The notes under the pieces were generated by a model. The model ran no database searches, was not told where the DNA came from, and saw only the letters and a program-made list of their open reading frames with translations. From positions 1-24,780 of the forward strand of contig JAPUIV010000047.1 of NCBI GenBank assembly GCA_027296665.1: a DNA stretch of 24,780 bases, written 5' to 3'. This DNA is from Acidobacteriota bacterium (GTDB lineage Bacteria > Acidobacteriota > Polarisedimenticolia > JAPUIV01). Each line of letters starts with the position of its first letter. Within the stretch, counting starts at the first letter, position 1. Position numbers and translations under genes: made by a program. Shown here in pieces: positions 5,944 through 14,456 of the stretch.

Positions 5944-7746
5944 ATGGAACATCAACCCGATCGTATGAAATTCAGGAAACTTTCCGGGCTGGTCGGCTTC
6001 CTTTTTCTGATCTCTTCCACCGGTCCGTCATGGTCCGAGGAGAGCTATGAAGCCGAGGAAGGTGCCTCGTATGCCCGGATCCGGGCGGTCGAGGGCGATC
6101 TCCAGGTGGCCAATCCCCGTGAGGAGGAAATCTTCTCGGCCTCCGAGAACACCCCTCTGGCGGAAGGGGATCAACTGACCAGCGGTGCCGATGCCAGGGC
6201 CGAAATCCAGTTCCAGGGCGGGACCCTTCTATGGATCGGCCGGGATACCCGGTTGGAGATGCAAAGCCTGGGTTCCCTCGAGTCCCAGCCCGCGGGGATC
6301 GCAGTCTTGCGCCTCAGCCAGGGGACCCTGTATCTCGACCTGCGCCAGGTGGAGGCAACCGGTCCCCGGTTCCAGATCGACACACCGCCCGCCTCGGTGC
6401 GGCTGGATTCGGAAGGGGAATTCCGCATCGAGATACTTCCCTCGGGCGAAGTCCAGGTCTCTGCCTTCTCGGGAGAGGCGGAAGTGGTCGGGGAGGTAGG
6501 TTCGGTCTTCCTGAGCGGCGGTCTTCAGACCGTGGTCGGGATTTCCGGAGATCCCCTGGAGCCGTCCCCCTTCAACACCGCCCGCACCGACGCCCTGACC
6601 GATTGGGTGGCCGAACGCAGATTGATTTTCCTGGAAGCCTATCGGGAAGAGGATCTGGCGCCCCCGCTCGAGGCGTTACCCGAAGAGATCTACCCCTACA
6701 TACCCGAATTGAATCATTACGGGGATTGGCACCATGTCCCGGTGTACGGCTGGATCTGGCGGCCCCTCCACCTGACGGTATCGTGGCGTCCCTACGCGAT
6801 CGGATCCTGGCGGTATTACCCGGGCGGGTGGACCTGGATCTCCTCGGAATCCTGGGGTTGGTATCCGTACCACTACGGGCGCTGGCAATGGGTGGCCGGC
6901 TTTGGCTGGGGCTGGGTGCCGGGCAGCGTTTATTCCGGCGCGTGGGTGAGCTGGGCCTACAGCTCCAGTTACATCGGATGGAGCCCCCTGAACTATTACA
7001 ACCAACCCGCCTTCGTCGGACTTCATATTTCTCTGTACGACCATCGCGGGTGGAATTTCGTGCGGTATTCGCGCTTCCGGCACCGCCACTTGCACCGTTT
7101 TGGCGTGCATTCCGCGGTGGTCCTGGAGCAGGAGAGGGTATTCCGCGGCTCCCGCAATCCCCGGTTCCGGCCCCGCGACCTCGCGGATCCGGGGCTGGGA
7201 CGCCGGCTGGCCCGGGAGGAAAGGCTCGCCAACCGCGGGGAACGGCGGGGAGTACCCAGAATTTACCAGCGATCGTTCCGGGAAAACGATCCCCGGGAAC
7301 GTCGATCCAGGAAGGTCGTATCCCGGCCGGCGAGGGTCCGGGGGAGAGGATCGGATCTGGAGGCCGGTTCCCGGGCCGCAAGGACCACCAGGATCCGACC
7401 CGATCATTCCGGCAATCGCGGTTCGGCGGGCGGGCGGGTAACGGTTCCCCGGACCCGGCGGAACACCGGCCGTAACAAAACCGATCTGCCCCGGATTCTC
7501 GACCGGCGGGGTAAGGCCGGCACCCCCCCGGCCGCCACGAAGGGCCCTTCCGCCGCCTCGAGGGGAGCGGGGAAGGCCCGGGTTCGCCCGGGTGGGAAAA
7601 GCGGGGAGAGGTCCCGTTCGCAATGGCGGCCCCGTACCACCGCTCCGGGGAAGAAGAGTCCAGGCAAACAGGGGCGTTCGCGCGGTTCGAATGGTTCGAA
7701 AGAACGGGGTAAATCGAAATCGAAGAGTAAATCAGAGAAGAATTGA
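5944..7746 (+). CDS. Secreted FecR-domain/DUF6600 protein with highly basic tail (600 aa)
   Basis: After an N-terminal signal or anchor (LSGLVGFLFLISSTGPSWS), a FecR-like domain covers about 42-200 (ARIRAVEGDLQVANP, then GTLLWIGRDTRLEM). Residues 251-355 are rich in Trp, Tyr and Gly (SWGWYPYHYGRWQWVAGFGW, AYSSSYIGWSPLNYYN), the DUF6600 pattern. From about 420 to 600 the chain is low-complexity Arg/Gly/Pro/Ser/Lys and ends in KSKSKS repeats. The function of the family is unknown; FecR domains are found in anti-sigma regulators and in surface proteins, and export suggests the latter. ATG 5944 is chosen because GGAGG lies five bases upstream; an earlier ATG at 5891 lies inside the sigma-54 element. 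The gene stands alone, and the next promoter overlaps its stop. Confidence 0.88.
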   Translation: MEHQPDRMKFRKLSGLVGFLFLISSTGPSWSEESYEAEEGASYARIRAVEGDLQVANPREEEIFSASENTPLAEGDQLTSGADARAEIQFQGGTLLWIGRDTRLEMQSLGSLESQPAGIAVLRLSQGTLYLDLRQVEATGPRFQIDTPPASVRLDSEGEFRIEILPSGEVQVSAFSGEAEVVGEVGSVFLSGGLQTVVGISGDPLEPSPFNTARTDALTDWVAERRLIFLEAYREEDLAPPLEALPEEIYPYIPELNHYGDWHHVPVYGWIWRPLHLTVSWRPYAIGSWRYYPGGWTWISSESWGWYPYHYGRWQWVAGFGWGWVPGSVYSGAWVSWAYSSSYIGWSPLNYYNQPAFVGLHISLYDHRGWNFVRYSRFRHRHLHRFGVHSAVVLEQERVFRGSRNPRFRPRDLADPGLGRRLAREERLANRGERRGVPRIYQRSFRENDPRERRSRKVVSRPARVRGRGSDLEAGSRAARTTRIRPDHSGNRGSAGGRVTVPRTRRNTGRNKTDLPRILDRRGKAGTPPAATKGPSAASRGAGKARVRPGGKSGERSRSQWRPRTTAPGKKSPGKQGRSRGSNGSKERGKSKSKSKSEKN

Positions 7747-7771
7747 CGATCCCGGTTCCCTGTGCTATCTT
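7743..7771 (+). promoter_or_regulatory. Sigma-70-like promoter for def-fmt-rsmB
   Basis: TTGACG (7743-7748), a 17-bp spacer and TATCTT (7766-7771), preceded by TGC as an extended -10. The -35 overlaps the TGA stop of the FecR/DUF6600 gene. The predicted start near 7778 gives a leader of about 37 nt. Confidence 0.65.
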
Positions 7772-7814
7772 CCCCGCCGCTTCCCTACTTTCCTACCGTC
7801 AGGGGGTGGAGACG

Positions 7815-8342
7815 ATGGCGGTTCGACCCATTGTGGTCTATCCGGACCCGGTTCTGTTGCAGCCCTGCCGTGAAGTTCCCGAAATCACCCGGGAGATCCG
7901 GGATCTGATCCCCGATATGTTCGACACCATGTATGCGGCGCCGGGGATCGGCCTGGCCGCCAATCAGATCGGCCTGGATCTCCGTATCGCGGTGATCGAT
8001 CTCTCGGTGGGGAAGGACCCGAAGGATCGCCATGTCCTCATCAATCCGGTGATCCTGGCCACCGAACTACGTTTTTCCGAGGAGGAAGGCTGCCTGAGCG
8101 TTCCCGATTTCCTCGAGAACGTGACCCGCCCCCGCAAGGTGCGCGTCGAGGCGCTCGACGCGTCAGGAAAGAAGTTTCAACTGGAAGCGGAAGGACTGCT
8201 GGCCAAGGCCGTCTGCCACGAACTGGACCACCTGGACGGCCTCCTGTTCCTGAACCGCCTGAGCCCCCTGAAGCGGAACCGCATCAAGAAAAAGATCCAG
8301 AAAATGATCCGGGCCGGGGAGTGGGCCGGATCGACCCGATGA
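7815..8342 (+). CDS. def: Peptide deformylase (175 aa)
   Basis: Removes the N-formyl group from nascent proteins. All three metal-enzyme motifs are present: GIGLAANQ at 44-51, EGCLSVP at 91-97 with metal ligand Cys93, and HELDH at 135-139 with two His ligands and the catalytic Glu. The length is typical. ATG 7815 has GGAG four bases upstream; the longer frame to 7743 lies in the promoter and adds unrelated residues. It overlaps fmt by ATGA, the usual pairing of the enzymes that remove and add the formyl group. Confidence 0.97.
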   Translation: MAVRPIVVYPDPVLLQPCREVPEITREIRDLIPDMFDTMYAAPGIGLAANQIGLDLRIAVIDLSVGKDPKDRHVLINPVILATELRFSEEEGCLSVPDFLENVTRPRKVRVEALDASGKKFQLEAEGLLAKAVCHELDHLDGLLFLNRLSPLKRNRIKKKIQKMIRAGEWAGSTR

Positions 8343-9286
8343 AGATCCTCTTCATGGGGACGCCCGCGTTTTCCATTCCGTCGCTGCGTGGTCTCCTGGA
8401 GGCCGGCCATGAAGTGGTATCGATCTATACGCGCCCCGACCGGCCGCGCGGCCGCGGGCTGCGCCCGTCTCCTTCGCCGGTGAAACAGTTCGCCCTCGCA
8501 AACGATTTGCCGGTCCACCATCCGGAGCGCCTGCGGGATCGGCAGGAATGGGACCGGGTCGGGAGGTTCGCACCCGACGTCATCGTCGTGGTCGCCTATG
8601 GAAAGATCCTGCCGGAGGAGATGCTGGGCATCCCCCGCCTGGGGGCGATCAACGTGCACGCCTCTCTTCTGCCGCGGCACCGGGGAGCGGCGCCGATCGC
8701 CTGGTCTCTGCTGGCCGGCGATAAGGAGACCGGCGTCTCAACAATGGTGATGGACGCCGGCATGGACACCGGCGCCGTTCTCCTGCAGAAAAGGTGCGAG
8801 ATCCTGCCGGAAGAAACGACCGGGGAACTTTCCGTACGACTGTCGGCGTTGGGAGCCGGCCTCCTGGTGGAAACCCTGGATCGACTCGAACGGGGAGAGA
8901 TCGAACCGGTCCCGCAGGATTCCACCCTGGCCACCAACGCTCCGAAGATCAAGACGGAAGATGCCCGGATCGAGTGGGGAAATCGTTCCTCCGACATCGC
9001 CCGGCGCATTCGGGCCTTCAACCCGGCTCCCGGCGCCTTCACCGAATGCAAGGGGAAACGGATCCAGATCTGGAAGGCGGCGCCCTGCACGCCCCCGCCC
9101 GGAGCGCATAAAGAGGAAGCGGGCCGTCTCCTGGAACTGGCAGGGGAGACCGGACTGCTATCCTGCGGCGGCGGCAGTTGCCTGAAAGTGGAGGAGATCC
9201 AGCCGGAGGGAGGCGCGAGGATGACCTTCGGCGCCTTCGCCCGGGGGAGGCGGTTGCAGGCGGGAGAACGGTTTGGCGAAGTCTGA
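8339..9286 (+). CDS. fmt: Methionyl-tRNA formyltransferase (315 aa)
   Basis: Transfers formyl from 10-formyltetrahydrofolate to Met-tRNA(fMet). The N-terminal Rossmann start MKILFMGTPAFSIPSL, the formyltransferase core (INVHASLLPRHRGAAPIAW with the catalytic Asn and His) and MDAGMDTGA with the catalytic Asp are all present. The C-terminal tRNA-binding domain starts near residue 205 (KTEDARIEW, IRAFNPAPGAF). The start ATG at 8339 overlaps the def stop (ATGA), so the two are translationally coupled. An upstream GTG at 8321 in the same frame is less likely. rsmB overlaps the 3' end by 14 bp. Confidence 0.97.
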   Translation: MKILFMGTPAFSIPSLRGLLEAGHEVVSIYTRPDRPRGRGLRPSPSPVKQFALANDLPVHHPERLRDRQEWDRVGRFAPDVIVVVAYGKILPEEMLGIPRLGAINVHASLLPRHRGAAPIAWSLLAGDKETGVSTMVMDAGMDTGAVLLQKRCEILPEETTGELSVRLSALGAGLLVETLDRLERGEIEPVPQDSTLATNAPKIKTEDARIEWGNRSSDIARRIRAFNPAPGAFTECKGKRIQIWKAAPCTPPPGAHKEEAGRLLELAGETGLLSCGGGSCLKVEEIQPEGGARMTFGAFARGRRLQAGERFGEV

Positions 9287-10628
9287 AGCGGGGGATGGCA
9301 GGGAACAGGCCTTCCGGATTCTCCTGCGGGTGGAAACCAGCGGCGCCTTCGCCTCGATCCTCCTGGACCGGCTGCCGGAGAAGGCACTCGATCCGCGCGA
9401 CCTCCGTCTGGCGACGGAACTGGTGTTCGGCACCCTGCGGTGGCAGGCAAGGCTGGACCATTGTCTCCAGCAGATCTCCTCCCGCCCATTGAATGAACTT
9501 CATCCAGCGGTGCGCGTCGGTCTGCGGCTGGCCTGCCATCAGATCCTGAACCTGGACCGGATTCCCGACCCGGCCGCGGTGAATGGTTCGGTCCTCCTGG
9601 TCCGCCGCGCGGCGGGAGAGCCCGGTGCCAGGTTCACCAACGGCGTTCTCCGGTCGCTCTGCCGCCGCGCAGGCGAAATCTCGTTTCCTCCTCCCGATTC
9701 TCCCGATCCGGCCGATTGGCCGGCGATCCATTCCCATCCCTCCTGGATGATCGAACGGTGGATCGGCCGTTGGGGCAAGGCAGAGACCCGGGCCTTGCTC
9801 GAGGCCGACAACCGCCCGGCGCCCCTGGCCTTGCGGCTGCAAAAACCGGCGGCCGGAACCGATCAACTTGCCGCTCGGTTAAAATCCGAGGGAGTCGAAA
9901 CGGTTCCCTCCGCCGTGCTCCCTTCCGTCTTGAGAGTGGTCAGGGGGAATCCCTTCCGGACCCGGGCCTTCTCGGAGGGATGGTTCTACGCGCAGGACGA
10001 GGCCTCCCAGATCGTTCCCCAACTTCTGGGTGAACCGATCGCCGGCCCGGTTCTGGATATGTGCGCCGCTCCGGGCGGCAAGGCGATCCGGATCGCATCG
10101 GGCGGCGCCGATCCGCCCCTGGTGATCGCGGCCGACCGTCACCTTGGCAGGCTCGAGCGCCTGCGGGAAAACCGCGATCGCCTGGGCCTGGCGAATCTCC
10201 TTCCTCTCGGGGCCGATTTTTCCCGCGGGTCGCCACTGTCGGCCCGGTTCCCCGCCGTGATCCTCGATGCGCCCTGCTCCGGCACCGGGACCTTGCGCAG
10301 ACACCCGGAGATCCGCTGGCGCCTGAAACCAGGGGATCTCTGGCGGTTGGGTGTGATCCAGAAAGATCTCCTCGATACCGCCGCGCGCCATGTGGCCGCG
10401 GACGGCGTCCTGGTCTACTCGGTCTGCAGTCTGGAGGAGGAGGAGGGGAGGTGCCGGGTCGAGACCTTTCTCGGCCAGCATGCCGATTTCCGACTGGGCG
10501 ACGCGCGGAAGTTCCTCCCGGAGTCGATTCATTCGTGCGCCACCGAGGGTCCATTCCTCGCAACCTTTCCCCACCGGGAGGGCATGGACGGATTCTTCGC
10601 GGCGCGGCTGGAGCGCCGCCCAGGTTGA
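9273..10628 (+). CDS. rsmB: 16S rRNA m5C967 methyltransferase RsmB (451 aa)
   Basis: An N-terminal NusB-like RNA-binding domain (about 8-135, FRILLRVETSGAFASILLD) is followed by an AdoMet-dependent m5C methyltransferase. It has motif I DMCAAPGGKA, motif IV DAPCSGTGTLRRHPEIRWR with its cysteine, and motif VI YSVCSLEEEEG with the nucleophile-type Cys. The usual TCS is VCS here, with the cysteine kept. It starts at TTG 9273, with GGGAG six bases upstream, inside the fmt 3' end. Its neighbours def and fmt are the common partners across many phyla. The next promoter overlaps its stop codon. Confidence 0.95.
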   Translation: MAKSEAGDGREQAFRILLRVETSGAFASILLDRLPEKALDPRDLRLATELVFGTLRWQARLDHCLQQISSRPLNELHPAVRVGLRLACHQILNLDRIPDPAAVNGSVLLVRRAAGEPGARFTNGVLRSLCRRAGEISFPPPDSPDPADWPAIHSHPSWMIERWIGRWGKAETRALLEADNRPAPLALRLQKPAAGTDQLAARLKSEGVETVPSAVLPSVLRVVRGNPFRTRAFSEGWFYAQDEASQIVPQLLGEPIAGPVLDMCAAPGGKAIRIASGGADPPLVIAADRHLGRLERLRENRDRLGLANLLPLGADFSRGSPLSARFPAVILDAPCSGTGTLRRHPEIRWRLKPGDLWRLGVIQKDLLDTAARHVAADGVLVYSVCSLEEEEGRCRVETFLGQHADFRLGDARKFLPESIHSCATEGPFLATFPHREGMDGFFAARLERRPG

Positions 10629-10653
10629 ATTGGGTAGGTCTCTGTGCTAGCAT
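10625..10653 (+). promoter_or_regulatory. Sigma-70-like promoter for the PASTA-rpe operon
   Basis: TTGAAT (10625-10630), a 17-bp spacer and TAGCAT (10648-10653), each matching consensus at four of six positions. The -35 overlaps the rsmB stop. The motif CTGTGCTA around the -10 is shared with the promoter at 7743-7771. The leader would be about 80 nt. Confidence 0.5.
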
Positions 10654-10740
10654 CTTGCGATCGATGGGAATGTAGAATTGCCTTGTTTTCAGTAGATTAC
10701 AGATAGTACGGGGGCGGCCCGCAGTTTCTTCTCCGGTCCG

Positions 10741-11541
10741 ATGAAGAGGATCCATCTTCCCAGTTCAGTTCAGGTTCGCCGGGTCTTGAAATGGGCCCTG
10801 TACGGTTCCGTCCTGCTGGGGGGACTGGGAACCACCTTTATTCTGAGCGCCTACCAGACGATGCGATTCAACGTGACGGGCCGCCAGATCGAGGTGCCCA
10901 ACCTGGTTCATCTCATCGATTCCGAAGCCAGGGAAAAACTGGAGGGGATGGAATTGCGGCTCGATGTGTCCTCCGAACGATTCGACCCGCGGGAGGGCAA
11001 GAACCGGGTTCTGGAACAGGATCCTCCGGCCGGCGCCATGATCAAGCCGGGGCGGAAGGTCAGGGTGATCCTCAGCCTCGGGACGCGTACCCTTCTCGTG
11101 CCGGAATTGCGGGGAGATTCGGCCCGCAAGGCCCAGATCACCCTGCAACAGGAAGGGCTGCGGTTGGGAGATATCGCCTTCGTCCATTCCTCCCAGGTGG
11201 AGGAAAACCAGGTGATCGATCAGGATCCTCCCGCCTCGACCCCCCGCCAGCAGAATGGCCGGGTGAACCTGCTGGTGAGCCGGGGCCGAAGGGAACCCCG
11301 GTACGTGATGCCGGACCTGGTCGGGCGAAAAATCGGTGAGGTTAAATCGTTTCTGAATCTCACCGGAATGCGGATCGGTCAGACTCGTGAGGAGGCGGCA
11401 GGTGTGGACCAATTCGAAATCGTTCTTCGCCAGTACCCGCCGAGCGGATATCCGGTCGGCCTGCGCCGGCCGGTTACCTTGGTGATCGGCTCGTCGGCGG
11501 GCGATATCCGGAACCCGGTGGGAGAAGATGATGAACGATAG
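10741..11541 (+). CDS. Membrane-anchored PASTA-domain protein (266 aa)
   Basis: One N-terminal transmembrane helix (about 18-40, WALYGSVLLGGLGTTFILSA) anchors three successive PASTA repeats facing the periplasm, at roughly 50-117, 118-190 and 191-260. Each opens with a variant of VPNLVHLIDSEAREKLE or MPDLVGRKIGEVKSFL and ends with PP-x-G/S-x-x-V. PASTA domains bind muropeptides or act in cell-wall sensing, but no kinase or transpeptidase domain is fused here. The position between rsmB and rpe is a known deltaproteobacterial-type arrangement. No Shine-Dalgarno is visible before the ATG. The 3' end overlaps rpe. Confidence 0.9.
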   Translation: MKRIHLPSSVQVRRVLKWALYGSVLLGGLGTTFILSAYQTMRFNVTGRQIEVPNLVHLIDSEAREKLEGMELRLDVSSERFDPREGKNRVLEQDPPAGAMIKPGRKVRVILSLGTRTLLVPELRGDSARKAQITLQQEGLRLGDIAFVHSSQVEENQVIDQDPPASTPRQQNGRVNLLVSRGRREPRYVMPDLVGRKIGEVKSFLNLTGMRIGQTREEAAGVDQFEIVLRQYPPSGYPVGLRRPVTLVIGSSAGDIRNPVGEDDER

Positions 11542-12229
11542 CCGGGCGCCCCTGGATGGAAGGCCATGCGTGGTCCCGTCGATCCTGTCGGCCGATTTCG
11601 GTTGTCTGCGGGACCAGGTTGCCGCCGTCGAGCGGGGTGGAGCGGCCATGATCCATGTCGACATCATGGACGGCCATTTCGTCCCGAACCTTTCGATGGG
11701 AGTTCCGATCGTTCGAGCCCTCTCCCGGATCTGCCGGATCCCCATGGACATTCATCTGATGATCGCCGACCCGATCAGATATGTCGGGGCGTTCATCGCG
11801 GCGGGGGCAAAACTGGTCTCCTTTCACCTGGAGGCGGCGGCACGGCCGTTGGAGGTGATCGGAGCGATCCAGGAGGCCGGGGCCGGGGCCGGGGTGGCGA
11901 TCAAACCGAAAACTCCCCTGGCGGCCCTGGACGGCGTACTGGCGCGCGCCGATTTTATTCTGCTGATGTCGGTGGAGCCGGGGTTCGGGGGACAGAAATT
12001 CATCCCCGCCACTCTGGAAAAGGTAGACGAACTGGGAAAAACCCTCCGCGCACGGGACCGGATCATCCCTATTGAAGTGGATGGGGGTGTGGGGGAGGAA
12101 AACGCCGCCGGCCTGGTGGCGGCCGGCGCGAGTCTCATGGTGGCGGGTTCGGCCATCTTCGACGGGATCGATCCCGAGGCCAGTACCCGCCGGCTTCACA
12201 CCCTGATCGGTGCCGGGGCACGCGGGTGA
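11528..12229 (+). CDS. rpe: Ribulose-phosphate 3-epimerase
   Basis: Interconverts ribulose 5-phosphate and xylulose 5-phosphate in the pentose phosphate pathway. Signature blocks of the TIM-barrel enzyme are in order: PSILSADF with the catalytic Ser, HVDIMDGHFVPN (metal-binding His and catalytic Asp), DIHLMI (metal His), SVEPGFGGQKF (phosphate side) and EVDGGV (second catalytic Asp). The length is usual. Two adjacent ATGs exist; the second (11531) is better spaced from GGGAG. It overlaps the PASTA gene upstream and the thioesterase downstream (GTGA), so it belongs to one operon. Confidence 0.96.
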   Translation: MMNDSRAPLDGRPCVVPSILSADFGCLRDQVAAVERGGAAMIHVDIMDGHFVPNLSMGVPIVRALSRICRIPMDIHLMIADPIRYVGAFIAAGAKLVSFHLEAAARPLEVIGAIQEAGAGAGVAIKPKTPLAALDGVLARADFILLMSVEPGFGGQKFIPATLEKVDELGKTLRARDRIIPIEVDGGVGEENAAGLVAAGASLMVAGSAIFDGIDPEASTRRLHTLIGAGARG

Positions 12230-12621
12230 AATTTCGAACCGAAGTGCGGGTCCGGTACCATGAAACCGACGCGATGGGCATTGCCCATCACAGCAGCCAC
12301 CTGGTCTGGTTCGAGATCGGCAGGACCGAACTGATGCGGGCCCGGGGCATCAGCTATGCGGAACTGGAGAGGGAAAAGATTTTTCTTCCGGTCGTGGAAG
12401 TGGCCTGCCGGTATCATCTTCCTGTCCGTTACGATGATCAGGTCTTGGTGGAAACCGAGGTCGCGGAACTGGGCGCCGCGCGGATCCGGTTCTCCTACCG
12501 GGTGCTTCGTTTGAAGGATGAAAAATTGATCGCGACGGGCAGCACCCTGCACGCAGCCCTGAATGGACGGGGAACCGTCACCCGGCTTCCGGCCAAGATC
12601 CGCGAAGTCCTTTCCTCTTGA
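12226..12621 (+). CDS. YbgC-type acyl-CoA thioesterase (131 aa)
   Basis: A hotdog-fold 4HBT thioesterase. VRYHETDAMGIAHHSSHLVW carries the family signature with the catalytic Asp15, followed by the core helix and LPVRYDDQVLVETEV. YbgC homologues hydrolyse short acyl-CoA or interact with phospholipid synthesis, and are often linked to Tol-Pal envelope genes. Here the following gene is bamD, another envelope gene. The GTG start overlaps the rpe stop. Confidence 0.88.
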   Translation: MKFRTEVRVRYHETDAMGIAHHSSHLVWFEIGRTELMRARGISYAELEREKIFLPVVEVACRYHLPVRYDDQVLVETEVAELGAARIRFSYRVLRLKDEKLIATGSTLHAALNGRGTVTRLPAKIREVLSS

Positions 12622-12632
12622 GGGAATCGAAT

Positions 12633-13406
12633 TTGACCCGTCGATTGATCGGGCTCCTCCTCACCGTGACGGCCGTGGCAGCCCTCTTGACCGGGTGTTT
12701 CGGCGGCGGGCGGAAGCAAATCTCTTCCGATCCCGCCCAGTTGCTGGAGGAAGCCCGGGCGAAATTCGAAAAAAAGAAATACTTCAGCGCCAGGGAGATC
12801 ATCAACATCCTCATGGTCGATCCCTCCGCGACCCCGGCAGTCATTGCGGAGGGGCAGATCCTTCTGGCCGACACCTACTTCTTTGACAAGGGATTTCAGA
12901 ATCTGACCGAGGCCCAGAGCAGGTATCAATCCTTCATCTCCTTCCATCCCCGGCACGAGAAGATCGATTATGCCCAGTTCCAGCTGGGAATGTGCCTTTT
13001 TCTCCAGGTGTTGAATCCCGACCGGGATCAGCTCCAGACCCTGAAGGCGATCGAAGTATTCCAGAAGATCGAGGATCTCTACCCGGGAAGCCCGTATATC
13101 GAGCCGGCGCGGGAGAAGATTCTCGAGTGCCGTGACCGGATCGCCGAACATGAGTTTGTGGTGGGGCGGTACTACATGAAGAAAGATGCTCACGATGCCG
13201 CACTGCAGCGATTTCTCGTCATTCACCAGAACTATCCAGGCTACACCAGGCGGGAAAAACTCTATTTCTACATGGCCCGGGCCTATCGGGGTATGGGGCG
13301 GCGGGAAAAGGCCAGGGAGTTCCTGAAACGGATCCTTCAGGAATTTCCAGAGGGGAAGTATGCCAAGGAGGCCCGGCGGGATCTCAAGAAGATCAAGTCG
13401 GATTGA
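12633..13406 (+). CDS. bamD: BamD-like outer membrane assembly lipoprotein (257 aa)
   Basis: A lipoprotein signal (RRLIGLLLTVTAVAALLTGC) places the lipidated Cys at residue 22, followed by TPR-like helices across the whole mature part. The pattern YFSAREIINILM, then DYAQFQLGMCLF and YPGSPYIEPAREKI, matches BamD/ComL, which works with BamA to insert outer membrane beta-barrels. The length is typical. TTG 12633 is preferred, with GAGG about ten bases upstream; an alternative TTG at 12618 overlaps the thioesterase stop. bamA is not in the window, so the name rests on the TPR and lipobox pattern. Confidence 0.88.
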   Translation: MTRRLIGLLLTVTAVAALLTGCFGGGRKQISSDPAQLLEEARAKFEKKKYFSAREIINILMVDPSATPAVIAEGQILLADTYFFDKGFQNLTEAQSRYQSFISFHPRHEKIDYAQFQLGMCLFLQVLNPDRDQLQTLKAIEVFQKIEDLYPGSPYIEPAREKILECRDRIAEHEFVVGRYYMKKDAHDAALQRFLVIHQNYPGYTRREKLYFYMARAYRGMGRREKAREFLKRILQEFPEGKYAKEARRDLKKIKSD

Positions 13407-13412
13407 CCGATC

Positions 13413-14456
13413 ATGCCATTGTCGATTCGTAACCGCTACTACATTCCCTCCCGGGAACGACGGTTCTTTCTGAACCTGGGGAAACGTTTGACCGGCCGGC
13501 CGGGTCCCCGGTTTCCCAGGACGGTGCAGATCCAGACGATGACCGGATGCAACGCCGATTGCATCTTTTGCCCCTATGGGGCGTCGCATGCCTCACAACC
13601 CCATGGCAGAATGGAGGACGATCTGTTCCGCAACATCATCGGGGAGTGCGCCCGCCATCGGGTCCGGCGCATCAGTCCCTACCTGATGAACGAACCCTTT
13701 CTCGATCCGGGGATTGTAGATCGTATCCGGTACGTCAAGAGCCAGATGCCCAGGTGCAAGGTCGTCGTGACCACGAACGGATCGATGATGCGGCCGGGCG
13801 TGATCGATTCCCTTCTTGACCTGGATCCGCCGCTCGATGCCCTGTACATATCCTTCCAGGGGATCGATCCGGAGGTGTACCGGCAAACCATGCGGGGCGG
13901 GCTGGAACTTTCCGCCACTCTGGAAAACGTGGAATACCTCACGCAACGAATGGCCGCCCTCCGGATCCGGCATCCCCGGGTCTGGATCACGATGGTGAAC
14001 ACGGGCCTTCTGGACGAGAAACGGGCCATGCGGTTCTGGCGCGTGCGCGGGGTCCGGTGCAAATTCACCGAGATGGACAACCGCGGGGGGAATCTGAATG
14101 AAGAGAATATCCATCCTGCTGGCGCCATGCAGCCGAACACAACCTGCACCAGATTATTCAAACAGGCTTACATTCTTTTCAACGGGGATATGGTCCTGTG
14201 CTGCGCCGATTATAGCCGGCGAGTCGTCCTGGGGAATGTGAGAACCGATTCCATCTCGGCGGTCTGGAATGGGGATGCCGCCATCGGGATTCGCAGAACC
14301 TACCTGGCGAAGCGGTATCACGACCTCATTCTCTGCCGGGATTGCCGGATAGATTGCGTCCGGGAGCGGACCGCGCCAAAAGTTCTGTCCAGATGGATAC
14401 CCGCGCTCCGATCGGCCGCCAGTCGCGCATTGATCCCCTCCCGGCCCCGGAGATGA
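13413..14456 (+). CDS. Radical SAM/SPASM enzyme (347 aa)
   Basis: The radical SAM cluster motif CNADCIFC gives Cys46, Cys50 and Cys53. A C-terminal SPASM-type region has further cysteines (TTCTRLF, MVLCCADYS, LCRDCRIDC) for auxiliary Fe-S clusters. The strand/helix order is that of a partial TIM barrel. SPASM enzymes modify peptides or other substrates; no peptide precursor gene is seen next to it. It begins six bases after bamD without a clear Shine-Dalgarno and ends in an ATGA overlap with the acyl-CoA synthetase. The substrate is unknown. Confidence 0.88.
   Translation: MPLSIRNRYYIPSRERRFFLNLGKRLTGRPGPRFPRTVQIQTMTGCNADCIFCPYGASHASQPHGRMEDDLFRNIIGECARHRVRRISPYLMNEPFLDPGIVDRIRYVKSQMPRCKVVVTTNGSMMRPGVIDSLLDLDPPLDALYISFQGIDPEVYRQTMRGGLELSATLENVEYLTQRMAALRIRHPRVWITMVNTGLLDEKRAMRFWRVRGVRCKFTEMDNRGGNLNEENIHPAGAMQPNTTCTRLFKQAYILFNGDMVLCCADYSRRVVLGNVRTDSISAVWNGDAAIGIRRTYLAKRYHDLILCRDCRIDCVRERTAPKVLSRWIPALRSAASRALIPSRPRR

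Noticed and set aside
5891..5946. Upstream start of the FecR/DUF6600 gene at ATG 5891-5893
   Set aside because: It lies inside the sigma-54 -24/-12 element and has no ribosome-binding site, whereas ATG 5944 has GGAGG and is followed by the signal peptide.
6231..7623. Long frames on both strands within the FecR/DUF6600 gene
   Set aside because: Their Arg/Pro-rich translations are a result of the GC-rich codons of the real gene, which has a signal peptide, a FecR block and a DUF6600 block.
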